Positions 1 to 11,964 are shown, counted from the stretch's first letter. The stretch: 64,000 bases of DNA from Gonatopus flavifemur (GCA_018340375.1 JAFFJZ010000013.1:1612001-1676000), one strand, 5' to 3'. Notes: generated by a model not told the origin, from the sequence alone. Program-made: numbers and translations.

Positions 1-427
1 TGGGGGGGCCGGCAGAGTTTATAAGACATTCATCCAATGCAATGAGATGAGAATCAATGAAATCCATTCCATCAATTCGGGGAATTCTTTTCCCGTGTAG
101 TGAGCGGCAAAACAAGCAATCCATTCGGCTATTGACCCTCAGCCTACAATCAGGGTTACGGTGACCCCGTAAGATTTTTAAATGCTCGCGCTTCTGCGAA
201 AGCGAAAGGTGGGGGGTCGGCACTAGAAGGAGAAAAAAGTTCCAGACTAACACTACCAGACCTCTGTTGGATAGGATCAGTGCGTTTTAGAAACCACAGT
301 GTGCAAATGGTAAGGTGAAAATAGGGTAATTTTCACCCAGTTTGTAGGTTACGTTGCAATATCGTGTGTTTGATCAAAATCATGTTCGCATGGAAATTAT
401 TCTATGTAGTGTATTATTATACGTTCA
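1..427. other. No gene seen; left flank of Gypsy-A
   Basis: No coding frame of note and no repeat shared with the rest of the window was recognised. The last four bases (TTCA, 424-427) are the left target-site duplication of the gypsy insertion that follows. Confidence 0.5.
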
Positions 428-704
428 TGTAGGAATTGTTGGACTAATTTTGATATAGAAAAGGTATTTATTATAAAATAAATAAAGAAAATGATGTGGT
501 GCAAAAATGATGGTGGACAAAGTAATTAACTTAACATTCGTCGTTCCGTCTTTACTCTCAGGCAAGTCAAGCCACACTGACTCGACCGCGTCGCTCGTCT
601 ATCCTTTCGGTTCTGCACATGCGCAAATGAACAGAACCCAGGATCGTATATATTGAAATACAAAATGTGATTACAAAATATCCGAGTTCCGGCAAACCCC
701 AACA
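428..704 (-). repeat. Gypsy-A 3' LTR
   Basis: Aligns over its length with 8009-8296. Shared blocks include GTAGGAATTGTTG at the left edge, the segment with CACTGACTCGACCGCGTCGC, and the right edge ggcaaacccc-acaca-like end. Length differences come from a few small indels. Confidence 0.92.
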
Positions 705-717
705 TTCGGCCATCCTG
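705..717 (-). other. Gypsy-A polypurine-tract-like motif
   Basis: Minus strand reads CAGGATGGCCGAA directly before the 3' LTR. It is not a pure purine run, but the same 13 bases sit at the same place beside the Gypsy-B LTR (48652-48664), which supports a functional role in plus-strand priming. Confidence 0.55.
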
Positions 718-740
718 AATGATCATCCGTTCTCGGATGA

Positions 741-3700
741 TTATACCGCAGAAGACCATGGCTTCATATATTTGGCACACGTACTGGTAGGACCAGGTCC
801 TTCACCGGCATGCATTCTTTCCACATCGTATGTATCATTCAATCCCACTCTTATTATCTCATAAGGTCCTACATATTCAGCTCGTAACTTTTGCCCTGGC
901 CCTAATTGCGTGCGTTTAATAGCAACTAAATCGCCCTTTTGGTATTCAAATCGCTCACGACGTCGTAAATTATAACTTCTTCGATTTTGCTCTTGCGTTT
1001 TCAATATTTTCTGTTTAGCCCGGACTCAAAGTACATCCCGAGCTTCTTGAAAGTCCGCTCGAAATTCATTCTCTATTATTTCTCTAAGCTGAATGTCCTC
1101 TTTTTGCTTTATTTTGACACCTGTGAGCAGTTCAAAAGGCGTCATTCCGATGCTACGTTGATGGGTAGAATTCAACACTTGCTGAACACGACCTACATGT
1201 TGATCCACTTTTCAGGGTTTTCTAATGAAAGCTTCGTTAGAATTGGGATAATGGTCCTATTCAATCTTTTAATTTGCCCATTTGATCGCGGTAGGCCAGT
1301 CGTGATCATGGTGTGCCTTATTTGTTGATCTTCACAGTATTCGCGGAATTCCAAAGGAGAGAACGCAGTTCCCCGGTCTGAAATAATATTCGCTGGATTC
1401 CCAAAAACCAACTTCTGTATTTCCAGCTTAAGAATCACTTCACGCGTTGTGGTTGACTTTGTTGGATAAAGCCACGTGAACTTGGTAAAACTATCAATCA
1501 CGGCGAACATGTGATTGTAATTCTTATTTGTGGACTCCAATGGACCCAAATGATCAACATGATATGTGAATAAAGGTCATTCACTCTTTGGTATTGGATG
1601 TAGTAATCCCTCTTGTTCACCTTCTTTTTTATTTGCTAGAATGCATGGAATACAGTTAGCAATAACTTTTTCGACTTTGCTCGCCGAATCTGAGAAATGA
1701 TAGTCTTTTTTTATGTATTTGATCGTTCTCTTTGTAGCAAAATGGCCCTTTTCGTGAGCTGCCCTAATTATTTCGTCTTGCATTACGTTTGGAACCACTA
1801 ATAAATCAACGCCATTAGGAAATCTATATAAGAGACCATCTCTCAATGAGTATTCATCGTCCTGGTTCTTCTGCAAATCACTCACAATGGTTTGAATTTC
1901 AGGATCATTCTCTTGGGCTTTCCTCATCCGCGAAATAACATCACTAGTGGTCATAGCCATGATTGGAGCTCTGCTGATAGCATCTACAAGCTTAATTCTC
2001 ATGCCTAGTCTGTGTTCAATCGTATAACTATAATCCTCAAGTAGTTGAGCCCATCTCCATATTTTCACGGATACTTCTTTTCTCTGCATCGTCTGATTGA
2101 ATGCCGCACAATCAGTAACAATTGTAAAAGATAGCCCAAGTAAATACACTCTGAACTTATTCAAAGCCCGTATAATTGCGAGTACCTCCAATTCATAACT
2201 TTTAAAGTTTCGTTCCGCGGGCGTAGTTTTATGACTCCAAATTGGATGAAATTCGTTGTTAACAGTGGATTCCTGCGATAAGATTCCCCCATAGCCATCT
2301 CGACATGCGTCGGTGTGTACTTCTGTTATATCTGCAGGAATAAATATTTTCAAAACAGGTGCAGCAGTTAATATTTGTTTCAATTGATTGAATGCATTCC
2401 TTTGTTCTCCTTCAAACCTGAATGATTCATCTTTGCGTGATGAATCGCTTGAAGGCTTAGGAATTAAAGAATACGAATTTATGAATTTTCTAAAGTACCC
2501 AGTTAGGCCTAAAAATCGTTGTACCTCTTTAGCATTCTTTGGCTCCGGATAGTCAATAACAGCTTTTACTTTTTCAGGTGATGGATTCACTGAGCCATTT
2601 TCAATCACCTGACCTAGAAACTCTATACGACGTTTCATGAACCGGCATTTCTCCTTATTCAAAATAAGTTCATAGTCGCTAGCTACTTGCAGAACCAATT
2701 TCAAACGATCGACAGCTTCTTGTCCGTTTTTAGCTGAAATAATAACATCATCCAAATATACTAAAACAATATTCTGATTAACTAACGGTCGGAAAATATA
2801 ATTTATATATCTTTGAAACACAGGCGGCGAGTGACATAATCCAAGAGGAGCTTTAAGGAATTGGAACTGTCCAGCATGGGTGACGAATGCTGTGTACTTA
2901 CGACTTTCTTCTTCAACGTCAACATGAAAAAATCCATTTTTCAAATCAAGAGTACTATATATGCTCACATCCCTCAGGCTATCAATAATATCTTCAATAA
3001 GTGGTAATGGATAACGATCTTTTTCAATGATTCTATTCAATTTACGATGATCGATACACACTCGTGGAGTTCCATTTTTCTTTTCAACTACTATCACAGG
3101 ACTAGCATATTCAGAAGTACTTGGCTCAACAATTCCATTTTCTATCCACTCCTTCATTCGATCGTCTACAATATTTCTTCCTACTATTGGCAGTCGTCTT
3201 GGCCTTTGGGAAATAATTTCATCTTCCTTTAATGAAATACTCAATTTAACATCAGGAGTTTCACATTTCTGTGGTACGTATCCCGTAACTAATTCATTCA
3301 CTTTTCGGTGAACTTCCGGACTCGAATCAGTATCTATATCAATGTGAACTCCTTCTTGCGTTCCTATTTGTATCAAAAATGAGAGATCAAATTTTTCCGT
3401 AATGATGACACCATCACGATCAAATTCCAATTCAGCAAAATTCAAAATATCTCTACCAATAACAGCATCAATATTCATCGCTTCTACAGGTACAATATGA
3501 AACGTCAGTGAATGAACACTATTATCCGCGCAAAATTCTATTGGAACACATTTTGAAGTCTTAATCTCGCCTCTTCCAAGACCTCTCAACGTTCGATAAA
3601 TATTATCGAGTTGGTTATTTCTCAATTCAAAAAATAAATCTTCCCAAAACAAACTGAGAGGGCTACCTGTATCTATCAGCGTATCCACTTTAATATTTCC

Positions 3701-4349
3701 CATCATTATCTTCCCAATTGCGTTGTTTGTCTCAGACAAGTTTACCGCATTGACTGAATTACTTGACATCTCACCTCGTTTTGGTTCAGTACATCTTATA
3801 GCTTCATGACCAAATGAATTACAATCGAAGCATTTTTCACCTAAAGCTTTCTTATCACAGGCTCTAGATGTGTCTCCCATATCGCCACGGTTGTAACAAC
3901 GCACTCTACTCGCTGCATCGCTGCCCTTCACTGTTGAATCTCCTTTGGTCGTCTTCTGCAATGGATCATCCCTTGGAGTAGATTTCCTCCAAGACTCTTT
4001 CTTTCTTGCCGACGAGTCACTATCTTCCACATTTTTATTCGATCTTTCTTGATGGCGTAATCTCAACTTTTCATAAATTCTTAAACGTTCTTCAAAATCA
4101 CTATATTTCTTCGCACCGTATAACACTGTTTTGTCGATAGGATCATCTCTTTATCCTTCAATCACGTAATCGAACAATGCTTCAGGTTCGACTTTTTCTT
4201 TCGCCGCAAGTTCTTTCATCGCAAGAAAATATTCCTGGACCGATTCGTCTTTTCTTATTTCACGTCGTTCGAGTTGTCGATGTAACTCTGCACTAGTCAC
4301 TTTTTTAGAAAATTCTTTAATAAGAGTACGTTTCAAATTCTTCCATGTT
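741..4349 (-). pseudogene. Gypsy-A gag C-terminus and pol (protease, RT, RNase H, integrase), degraded
   Basis: From 4349 leftwards: the rest of gag (4151-4349), an in-frame TAA, then a long open stretch 1577-4126. Within that stretch (rough residues) there is a degenerate then an intact CCHC knuckle at 77-112, protease IDTGS at 151-155, RT with YLDD at 457-460, RNase H HTDA at 604-607, and the HHCC integrase finger near the end. The integrase core continues in 1193-1549 with the first two acidic residues in IDSF and SDRG. Fragments 1026-1208 and 741-1004 hold its C-terminal part in shifted frames. The third catalytic position of the integrase reads lysine (codon 1268-1270). Four or more lesions rule out function. 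Confidence 0.92.
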
Positions 4350-4369
4350 TTGAGGGGGGAAATACAATT
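4350..4369 (+). repeat. Left terminal inverted repeat of Mutator-like element
   Basis: Perfect 20-base inverted match to 7074-7093. Identity falls off after the first 20 bases. Confidence 0.85.
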
Positions 4370-4925
4370 AGACGCATCAAGGAATGACATTTTTGATTTT
4401 TATTTTTCAACAAGAAATATTGATTTAATCATCTTGGAACTTTTTACATATGATAATAAAACTTGGAAGTATATCGAACAATTTTTTCTTTATTCAAACA
4501 AAATGGTGGCTACAGAATGGCGCAAAGTAGACCTACCAAAAAAACTGCAACCACTCTAGACGTCATAATTTTTATCTGTTACAGCAAGGAAGGAAATTGA
4601 GGTTGAATATAGTTATGCCTTGTCGGTATACCTGGAAAAAATTGAAAAAATTGAAAATAAACAATTGACAGGCTTTTTTTTTTGAAAAAAAAAACGAATT
4701 TTTCGTGATTTTCTCGTCGTATTTGTATAGATAAATCAATTATGCAACATGGAATTCAAAAACAATTAGGTATACCGACCACCTACAGGTATATAGAAGA
4801 TACCCTCAAAATCTTAGCCAGATCGGCTGAGTAGTTCTCGAGTAATGATGGTCGCAGATTTTGAGAATGTTGTTTCGAGGAAAACGCGTTTGAAGTTTCA
4901 AATACTGGAAAACGATAATTACAAT

Positions 4926-6674
4926 TCAATCAGCGATACCAAGACCGTACAGCAGGCCTTCAACTTCTTCGTCATTGCTGTTGTCCATCAGATGGAGCTC
5001 TCTTCGAGTCTTAGGAGCTTCTTTACTGGCTCTAAAGGTCCGTACGTCTCGTTTCTTGATCCACCCCGAATCTTTCGATTGCGAGTATTCTAAGCTCTGT
5101 TTGCCAACAATGATTTCCATAGCATTCATGACCCTCAAAATTGATGATTGGCCTTCGTTAAATACTCCAGCAGATATGTAGGCTGAAATTTCTATTATTT
5201 TGACTCCGGAATGCAGATGTTTGGGCGCCAAGTGCCATATAAGGCTGTTATAACTCTCATTAGCGTTTTGAGTATGTCCGCCCAAACAACGATGTAGCAA
5301 CTCGTCTTTAGAGAGGTCTTCATAGATTGGTAGTGGATTTTTTGGTAGATCTGGGTGCAGTGCATCTGGATGTTTTATTAGCCGCACATCTGCTCCATTA
5401 GCTTCAGCTTTTTTCCCACTCGCACCAACTATCTGCTCCGTCCAGGCAATACGGATGCTGTGGATTCTTGTCAGTCGAGCACAAGTGGTAGTACGTTGCG
5501 AGAATCGCTTTTTTTCATTTTGGTAACACTGTCAATATTACGCCGGATGGCCAGGCCATAATAAGTAGTGAGTTTTTTTTATTAACGAATCGGTAAGTTT
5601 TCCTTCACCACCAAGTTTTTGAGACTTTTTCATACTCCTTAGATGACTGCCTATCCTTTTTTGTACGTAACCAATGCACTCGCTCTTGGTCACGATGAGC
5701 TCCTCGCCATACGGTTTAGCATCTAATGAAGCCTCAGAGGTTTTCGAGTCACCATCCCCTATGTGGTTGAGATATTTCACTCCGTTTTTTTCCTCTGATC
5801 TTTGAAACATTTCAACCATTGAGTCAACTTCCATTTTTCCGTCAGATCCATCGTGATTTTTGGAGCAATCTTCTTCGTGCTCTTCACACCACGTAAGAAA
5901 ATCTTCGGTATTCAATTGGTTTTTTTTTAGAGAACACTGTTTACACACACTGGATTCAACCATTAAATCAACTATCTTGCCGGAATGATATCCTATTAAT
6001 GTTCTCACGTCAAATAAAGATTGGAATCCTTTTTTTTTCCAACTTCCATCACCGGACACTTTGAGTTCTAAAAGCGGTGCTCCTTGTTTCTCATTCTCGG
6101 ATTGCTCTTCTCCCACGGCTTTGGTACAACAATAATTGAACAGTGACAAGGTAGCTGTGTACAAATATTCAACTATACAATCATACGACGATTGAGATAT
6201 ACCTTTGCACATCTCCATGTCATTGCAAAACAAATTGATACCGTCCCTTCCTACGCCAAGCAAACGCATCACTAGTACGATACGATGATTTATTTCGTGA
6301 CCTGTATGTATAAGTGGTCCTGAATCCACGGATCGTCTGCCACACCGACCAACAACTACAAGCTTGGAACCCAAGCCACGAGATGATGTTTCTTCGAACC
6401 TTATATTTCGCTTACAATTGCCACAGAATCAAATACTAGACAGGAAATCAAAAACTGTAAGAAAATCAATTATGCGGTAAGCAAGAATAGGGCTGCTTGA
6501 TATATCATCGTGGTGTACATTGGTTAGTTTTTTAGCACTTGCACTTGAACTCGAGGAATCTAACACAGACCTACTGCTGTTCTCACTACTAAACTAGTTG
6601 CCCTGGAATTTCTTTCTTTTATTCCGACTTGAACGACTATTAAAACTTCTACTACCTTTTGAATAAGACATTGT
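4926..6674 (-). pseudogene. Mutator-like transposase, degraded
   Basis: The likely start is the ATG at about 6674, opening a Ser/Arg/Lys-rich N-terminus that stops at a TAG near 6594. A TGA in a cysteine-rich stretch follows near 6422. The long open part 5538-6374 has the family core (V-S-G-D-G-S-W-K-K-K-G-F, G-Y-H-S-G-K, E-M-F-Q-R-S, G-D-G-D-S-K-T). After a disrupted 150 bases the C-terminal part continues at 4926-5387 with E-D-L-S-K-D-E-L-L-H-R-C-L-G-G-H-T-Q-N-A-N-E-S. I recognise this as the Mutator-like transposase domain family common in insect genomes (from memory). At least two nonsense codons and one frameshift make it inactive. Confidence 0.85.
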
Positions 6675-7073
6675 TATTCATTTCAACTGCGTATACACGT
6701 GATGTTTTGATGAGCAGACGAGTTATATACACTAACTATTATATTTGAATATTGTTGTCGGTGTTCTCACGCGCTCTGTAGGCTGGTAGCGTCATGAATA
6801 TATATATATAGACGGATACAAACACATTCATGTACATTCACATACAAGAGTATAGTACACTCAGCTATATAAATCCAGCTCAAAATAAAGCACAATAGAC
6901 GCGAGGGGCCAAAGCTCCAATATACTTGCTGCGCGGTGAAGGAGTTACTTTCGAAAAACGATGTGTAAGACCAAAAGGAGCCTGAATTCCATTTCGGGAC
7001 TTTCATGGGCGTATTCTACGGGAAATTTGCCAACTTTCAGAGGAAAAAAAAACATCTATTTTCGGGTCGATGT

Positions 7074-7093
7074 AATTGTATTTCCCCCCTCAA
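7074..7093 (-). repeat. Right terminal inverted repeat of Mutator-like element
   Basis: Complement of 4350-4369. Gypsy gag resumes immediately to the right. Confidence 0.85.
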
Positions 7094-7843
7094 CAACTCC
7101 CTCACCCTGTACAAACGATTTTGCCAAACCATTGAGCGACTTTTTAGCACACACCACTTTTTGTAGATCATTTGATCCGAACATTTCCGCTGCTTCTTCA
7201 AACTCTTCAATCCATTCTTCAATCACAACAGCATCGGACGGTTTGATCATATCTTCAATTTCTTTATATCCGAACGAAAATTCCATCTTGTTGTCTTCTC
7301 GAACTGTTCGTGCATTTACTTGTCGTCGGTCATCTAGAAGTCTGTTACCGACGTTTCGTCGTGAGTGGTTACTATTCGAACCACTAGAGGCGTCTGAGTC
7401 ACTGCTCGCAGAATCATGAAGAGACTGATTGTCGCCATCTTCTTCGTTAGTATCGTTTTCATTTCTTTTCGTCATTTTTTTTTCACCGTCTTTTTCTCCG
7501 TCATCGTCATCTTCGTTGTCTCCGTCGTTTAGTAGAGATTTTGAATCCATCAAACCATTTATGACTCGAACCAATAATTGTTCTTCAGATCCTGAATAAT
7601 CGAGACCGAGAATATTGCAGATAGACGTTAAATTTCTCATGGACAATGTTCCAGCGTACTTGATTTTATTGAGATTCCCTCAGAATCTGCTGCAAACGAA
7701 AATCCTTTGGAGTCACGTAACCGTTGACGGTTACGGCTGTCTCCTTCTTCTTCGAAAATCACTTTGTGTGAAGCTTTAATAGCCTCACGTGAAGCCAATC
7801 TGATTTCACTTCTTATAGTCGAATTTTCTACGAGACACTCCAT
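7094..7843 (-). pseudogene. Gypsy-A gag N-terminal half, interrupted
   Basis: A first ATG at 7843 opens a frame that shifts near 7640 into a second frame (7056-7646). The latter is rich in acidic and Ser/Asp residues at about 30-95, then becomes helical. The frame runs into the right terminal repeat of the Mutator-like element. The matching downstream gag half starts on the other side of that element at 4349 with a K-T-W-K-N-L stretch typical of gypsy capsid regions. Both halves read in the same direction. A one-base shift splits the N-terminal half, so the copy is inactive even apart from the insertion. Confidence 0.8.
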
Positions 7844-7987
7844 GTCAAAATTGAACACCTCCTTTGACAACAATCAACGATCAGAACACAACCATCTCCA
7901 CGTAGTCTTAGCGACGCCCGCGCGTAATCGCTCGTCGTTTTCACGAATATTCTTTTAACCTTTTCTTTTTCAACTCGCGACGTCCAT

Positions 7988-8005
7988 ATCCCGGACGAGC
8001 CCCCA
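7988..8005 (-). other. Gypsy-A primer binding site, tRNA-Pro type
   Basis: On the minus strand the 18 bases three positions inside the 5' LTR read TGGGGGCTCGTCCGGGAT. From memory this is the proline-tRNA primer binding site also used by murine leukaemia virus. Position and sense fit the element's orientation. Confidence 0.85.
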
Positions 8006-8008
8006 ATT

Positions 8009-8296
8009 TGTAGGAATTGTTGAACTAATTTTGATATAGGGAAGGTATTCATCATGAAATAAATAAATAAAGAAAATGATGTGGTACAAAAATGGCGGTG
8101 TACAAAGTAATTGACTTGATGACTCAAATTCGTTGTTTCGTCTCTACTCTCAGGCGAGCCAAGCCACACTGACTCGACCGCGTCGCTCGTCTATTCTTTC
8201 GGTACTGCACATGCGCAAATGCACAGAGCCCAGGATCGTATATATTGAAATACAAAATATGATTACAAAATATCCAAGTTTCGGCAAACCCCCACA
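8009..8296 (-). repeat. Gypsy-A 5' LTR
   Basis: Partner of 428-704. On the minus strand it would carry the promoter of the element. It is followed (leftwards) by a 3-base spacer and the primer binding site. Confidence 0.92.
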
Positions 8297-8300
8297 TTCA

Positions 8301-9660
8301 TGTATCATATAACCTACAAACGCCAAATTAATCAATTGGGAATGGTTTCTGTTCGTAATTTATGAGTTGCTTGCACGTATTCTAGATATTACCATCCATA
8401 CTCCGTTTTTGGATCGTGTACAAACCGATTCTCCCACAGAACTCGTTTGAAGGTAATGTATATCATGTGGCACTTCGCATCCATTGGTGAATATGGGGCA
8501 AAATTTCTCAAGCGTACCAGTTCAAAAATTTTCACCTCCCTAATCTTCCTGGAATTCCACTGAGATGTAGTACTAGTTAGTGACTTTGATTCTGATGAAG
8601 GATTTTGCTCTGGTACCTCTGGTTATCAAACTACGGGGGCCTCAAATTCACAGATTCCGTTTATACAGCTCTTTTGAAGATATAATTTCTTGAATTACAA
8701 TTTCTTATGAAATTATTTTTGATATTGTTTTTTGTAGCTTTTTTTCTGTTCTCCACAATGGCGTAATCTGTTTCCGTGGGAAAAAATTTTCTCCAACAAA
8801 TTGAGCGAGTTTAAAGTTATTTTTGAATTCTTTTTCAATTTTGACAATTCCGAAAATTTTTGAAGTTAGCTCATCTGGAAGCTGGATTCTGAGGCTTCGG
8901 AATCGTGTGGGAAGAATTATGGGGAGAAAATTCTATACGGCATTCGCAACGGCTCAAAACACGCATGTCGCATATTCCTATCAGCTACTGAACGTTCTAA
9001 TACGATTCGTCATACCGTTGACGTGGAATTGATGTGAAACAAACTGTTTTCCAATCAAATATGATTTTTTAATCATGTCAATGATTACATAGAATGTTAC
9101 CGTACCATTATATTATCAAACTTCATCAATAACAGCTTTCGAAATTATGGAACATAATGATGAATGGATATACATAATTTAATAAATATGGAGAAATTCT
9201 GCTCTCTAGAAAATACACTGGGTCCATCCCTGTATCACTCACACACTTCTGCATCGGAAAGAATGTTGGGAAACTTTTGTCGTAGACTCGGAAAAATAGT
9301 TCTCATATCTATTCATTTAAATTTGTGATCGATTTCTCTCAATTCAATGAACAATTGAAATTCTGTAAACATCTTCGATACATCAAACATATCGACGATG
9401 TTCATTTGTTGTCCCGTGTTCATACGCATACTTCATACAGCTTGATGTCACACGAAAAATCGCATCGCATGACGCAATCTTGAATTGTAAGTAAAATTGT
9501 TTCAATTCTAAACATGATTCGCAATTCGTGATGAAAATCAATTTTCCCTTTTCCAACTGTTTGATTGTGTTTGTTTGTGGGCAATTCAAATGAGAGATGA
9601 AATATCGCGTTATTGACACAACATTTCTCGATTCTCAAAAATGTCTGCAACTTAAAGTTT
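8301..9660. other. No gene seen
   Basis: AT-rich sequence without a supportable coding frame, terminal repeats or tandem repeats. Short open frames here lack recognisable domains. Confidence 0.5.
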
Positions 9661-9667
9661 CGTTGAT

Positions 9668-10562
9668 CGCTGTTGTAACCCTTCGCACAAAATCCATCAC
9701 AAATTCAAATGAAGAGATTTGAGAACTATTTCTCCAAATCTACAAAAGGAGGTCCCCAGTCTCCTCCCCGATGCAGAAGTATGTGGGTTATGTAGAAGAG
9801 AAGCTGCTGCTTGCTCTGGAGGGAAGCCTCCAATTGATGCACAAGATGATTGGTTCGGTCATGTTTCACTCGAGGTATTGATATCATATTTTCAATTGCT
9901 TAAAAGACAATTTGTACATCAATGGAAATGAACAATACATTCATGTGAATGACAATCAATTACGACAATATGTTTCACATACTTCAGGATGACGATGATG
10001 ATGGTATTGATGAGCACGGTCATGACGATGATTACCAGCCATTAGAGGAGGAACCAAGAGATTGTAATATTGAAGAACATGAATCGGCCATGGAGGTTCT
10101 TGATCAAATCAAGCAGGAATATGAAACTTCCTTGAGTGCTCCGGAAAAAGTATTACTCCTTACGCTTGCGCCATAATCCTGGGGTCGGAAGAGACTCACT
10201 GAAGAGTTTGAGACTTCTGAACGCCAAGCTAGGAGAGCTATCGGACTCGTGGAAGGGAATGGTAGTACAACGTTACCATCTCCAAGAAAGGGTCATGCTT
10301 CGGCTTTTGAACAAGAAACAAGATCATAAGTTTCTATGATGATGACGAAGATAGTCGTATAATGCCGGGCATGAAAGATTTCATTTCAGTTGGAAAAGGA
10401 GACAGATCACAAGAGCATGTACGAAAGAGATTGATTCTGTGCAATCTCTCAGAATGATATTTTACTTTGAAAGATCAGAATCCTACTTTCCGGTCAGTCT
10501 CTCTACATTCTCGCAGCTTGGACCTCGTAATTGCGTACTCGCTGGTGCTAGTGCTTTCGAAG
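9668..10562 (+). pseudogene. Repeat-associated protein family, N-terminal part (with an intron)
   Basis: Codes for the N-terminal half of an insect multicopy protein family that I recognise but whose function I do not know. The first exon has a C-C-N-P start and a C-G-L-C-R-R motif. A GT...AG intron (9875-9987) joins codon-perfectly to an acidic stretch of D residues, a predicted helix, then R-K-R-L-T-E-E-F-E-T-S-E-R-Q-A-R-R-A resembling a helix-turn-helix, then G-M-K-D-F-I-S-V-G-K and an L-A-G-A-S motif before the frame is lost. In-frame stops lie near 10174 and 10325, and the frame shifts again beyond. The C-terminal half of the same family lies 7 kb away at 17.6 kb. Either one insertion-split gene or two partial copies. 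Confidence 0.6.
9875..9987 (+). other. Predicted spliceosomal intron
   Basis: Donor CGAG|GTATTG and acceptor ACTTCAG|GATG. The exons on both sides are whole-codon and join in frame, whereas reading through meets a stop. 113 bp. Prediction only. Confidence 0.55.
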
Positions 10563-10581
10563 GAGGATACGATCTATCCTC

Positions 10582-10857
10582 AATGAAATCCCCTATTTTT
10601 GACTGCAGATTCAGATTTGACTTTGAAAAACAAGAAACTTTTGTCTGAATCATTTCTCCGAATCCCGCACAGATGGCGCTCTAATCGATGAAAAATGAGT
10701 TTTATGAAACACTCGTATTGCTTCCTGTGTGAAACGACATTCAACTCTCCAGTGTTTTTTTCTCAGCTCCTGAGGATTACCGTTGCCATTAGAGTTACCC
10801 AATGTGCACCACGAGGAGGTTGAGCGATCGGATTTCGCACATCTATGTGGCACTGAA
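10582..10857 (+). repeat. DD41D element 1 left inverted-repeat arm
   Basis: Matches the complement of about 12277-12560 with high identity, for example around GTGCACCACGAGGAGG and CAAGAAACTTTTGTCTG. Outer end truncated. Confidence 0.75.
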
Positions 10858-10928
10858 AAGGACCGATTGTCTGGACTGTAGAGGTGTGTAATTTTTCACG
10901 ACAAACGCTCTGCAATATGTATTAAAAT

Positions 10929-11964
10929 TCACCGTATCAAATGTTCGATATTTGCACCGTTGCCCTGTTGGCATAACCTAATTCGTGTCTGAAAATGTGG
11001 TTCTAACGACGAAAGCACATGACGTGGAATTATTCGGCAGACAGTTCGTATTCGGCGTTTCATGTGATCTCTGGCCGTTGGTGGTCTTTCATAAACTACA
11101 TCTTTGATGAAACCCCATAAGGAAGAATCCAAAGGGGTAAGATCCGGAGACCTATCCAGCCAGGCAATGTATCCACCGCGACCAATCCATCTGTGTGGGT
11201 AAGATGTGTTTAAGAAATTTCTGACAATTGTAGCGTTATGAGGTGGTGCCCCATCATGTTGAAGCCACATCCTGTTCCGTGTGTAGAGATCAACATCTTC
11301 TGACATCCTTGGTAATTTGTCCTGAATCAATTGCAGATAATTTCCCTTCCTAACAGTATGTTGGAAGAAATAAGGACCAATGATCTGACCATTCAAAATC
11401 CCACACCACACGATGTTGATTGTCAACTTGTCGACGCTATCTGGGATTTTCAATTCACCAATAATGACAATTATGTCTGTTCATAACATCGTCACTGGGA
11501 AACGTTGCCTCATCACTGAACATCACGTAATTGGAAAAACCAGGCGGTTGCTCCGAGGCCCATTGACCGAATTCAACCCTACGTCTAAGATCATCTTCAC
11601 GTAATGCTTGCACCAATGTAATGTTGTCAGGATGATATTTACCAGATCTTAGTATGCGGTGTGCCGTTGATCTTGGGATACCTAATTGGTGCTTGATTTC
11701 TCTGGTACTCACGTGAGGATTCAGGTGCACCATTCCTAAAAAGGCTACTGAGCGTGCATCCATACGATTTCCATCATAACGCCTCCTGACTCGTGAGATA
11801 TTCATTCTTCTACCTCGTCTTTCTATTGATCGTATCGCCTGAAGTGAAGGCTGGCGTCTATTTGGATACCTCTCTCCATACAATCTTGATTCTGCAGCGT
11901 AATTACGTCGACATTCTCCTAGTATCAGGAGAATATCAAGTATTTCACCCCAAGGATAATCCAT
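10929..11964 (-). pseudogene. DD41D-type IS630/Tc1/mariner transposase 1, degraded
   Basis: Start chosen at the ATG at 11964, where the N-terminus aligns with the two sister copies. The N-terminal half (to 11455) has R-L-Y-G-E-R-Y-P-N-R-R and H-V-S-T-R-E-I-K-H-Q-L-G-I-P-R-S-T, helix-turn-helix regions, then the first catalytic Asp in F-S-D-E-A-T-F. After a TGA, a TAG and a frameshift near 11454, the C-terminal half has the second Asp in W-L-Q-H-D-G-A-P-P-H and the third in S-P-D-L-T-P-L-D. Forty-one residues separate the last two, so it is a DD41D enzyme (rosa/Visitor-like groups, from memory). Same family as 14471-15568 and 28637-29701. Confidence 0.85.

Larger units (their letters stand above)
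4350..7093 (-). mobile_element. Mutator-like DNA transposon nested in Gypsy-A gag
   Basis: Perfect 20-bp terminal inverted repeats, TTGAGGGGGGAAATACAATT at 4350-4369 and its complement at 7074-7093, bound a 2.74-kb segment. It holds a Mutator-like transposase pseudogene (4926-6674) and interrupts gypsy gag: upstream and downstream gag halves abut its ends. No 8-11 bp target duplication, expected of Mutator elements, is visible at the junctions. About 550 bp left and 400 bp right of the transposase hold no coding sequence; (AT)n lies near 6797. Confidence 0.82.
428..8296 (-). mobile_element. Gypsy-A: full-length Ty3/gypsy LTR retrotransposon
   Basis: Two LTRs (428-704 and 8009-8296) bound a gag-pol region read on the minus strand. 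The element begins TG and ends CA and is flanked by a 4-bp duplication, TTCA, at 424-427 and 8297-8300. The sequence TTCATGTA follows the duplication pattern on both sides. The primer binding site is next to the right LTR and a purine-rich tract next to the left one. Gag and pol carry stops and frameshifts, and gag is interrupted by a Mutator-like element (4350-7093), so the copy is dead. The LTRs differ at scattered positions, which points to an old insertion. Family assignment rests on the order protease, RT, RNase H, integrase. Confidence 0.93.

Noticed and set aside
6961..7419. 152-codon plus-strand frame over the gag region
   Set aside because: Antisense shadow of the gypsy gag, crossing the transposon end.
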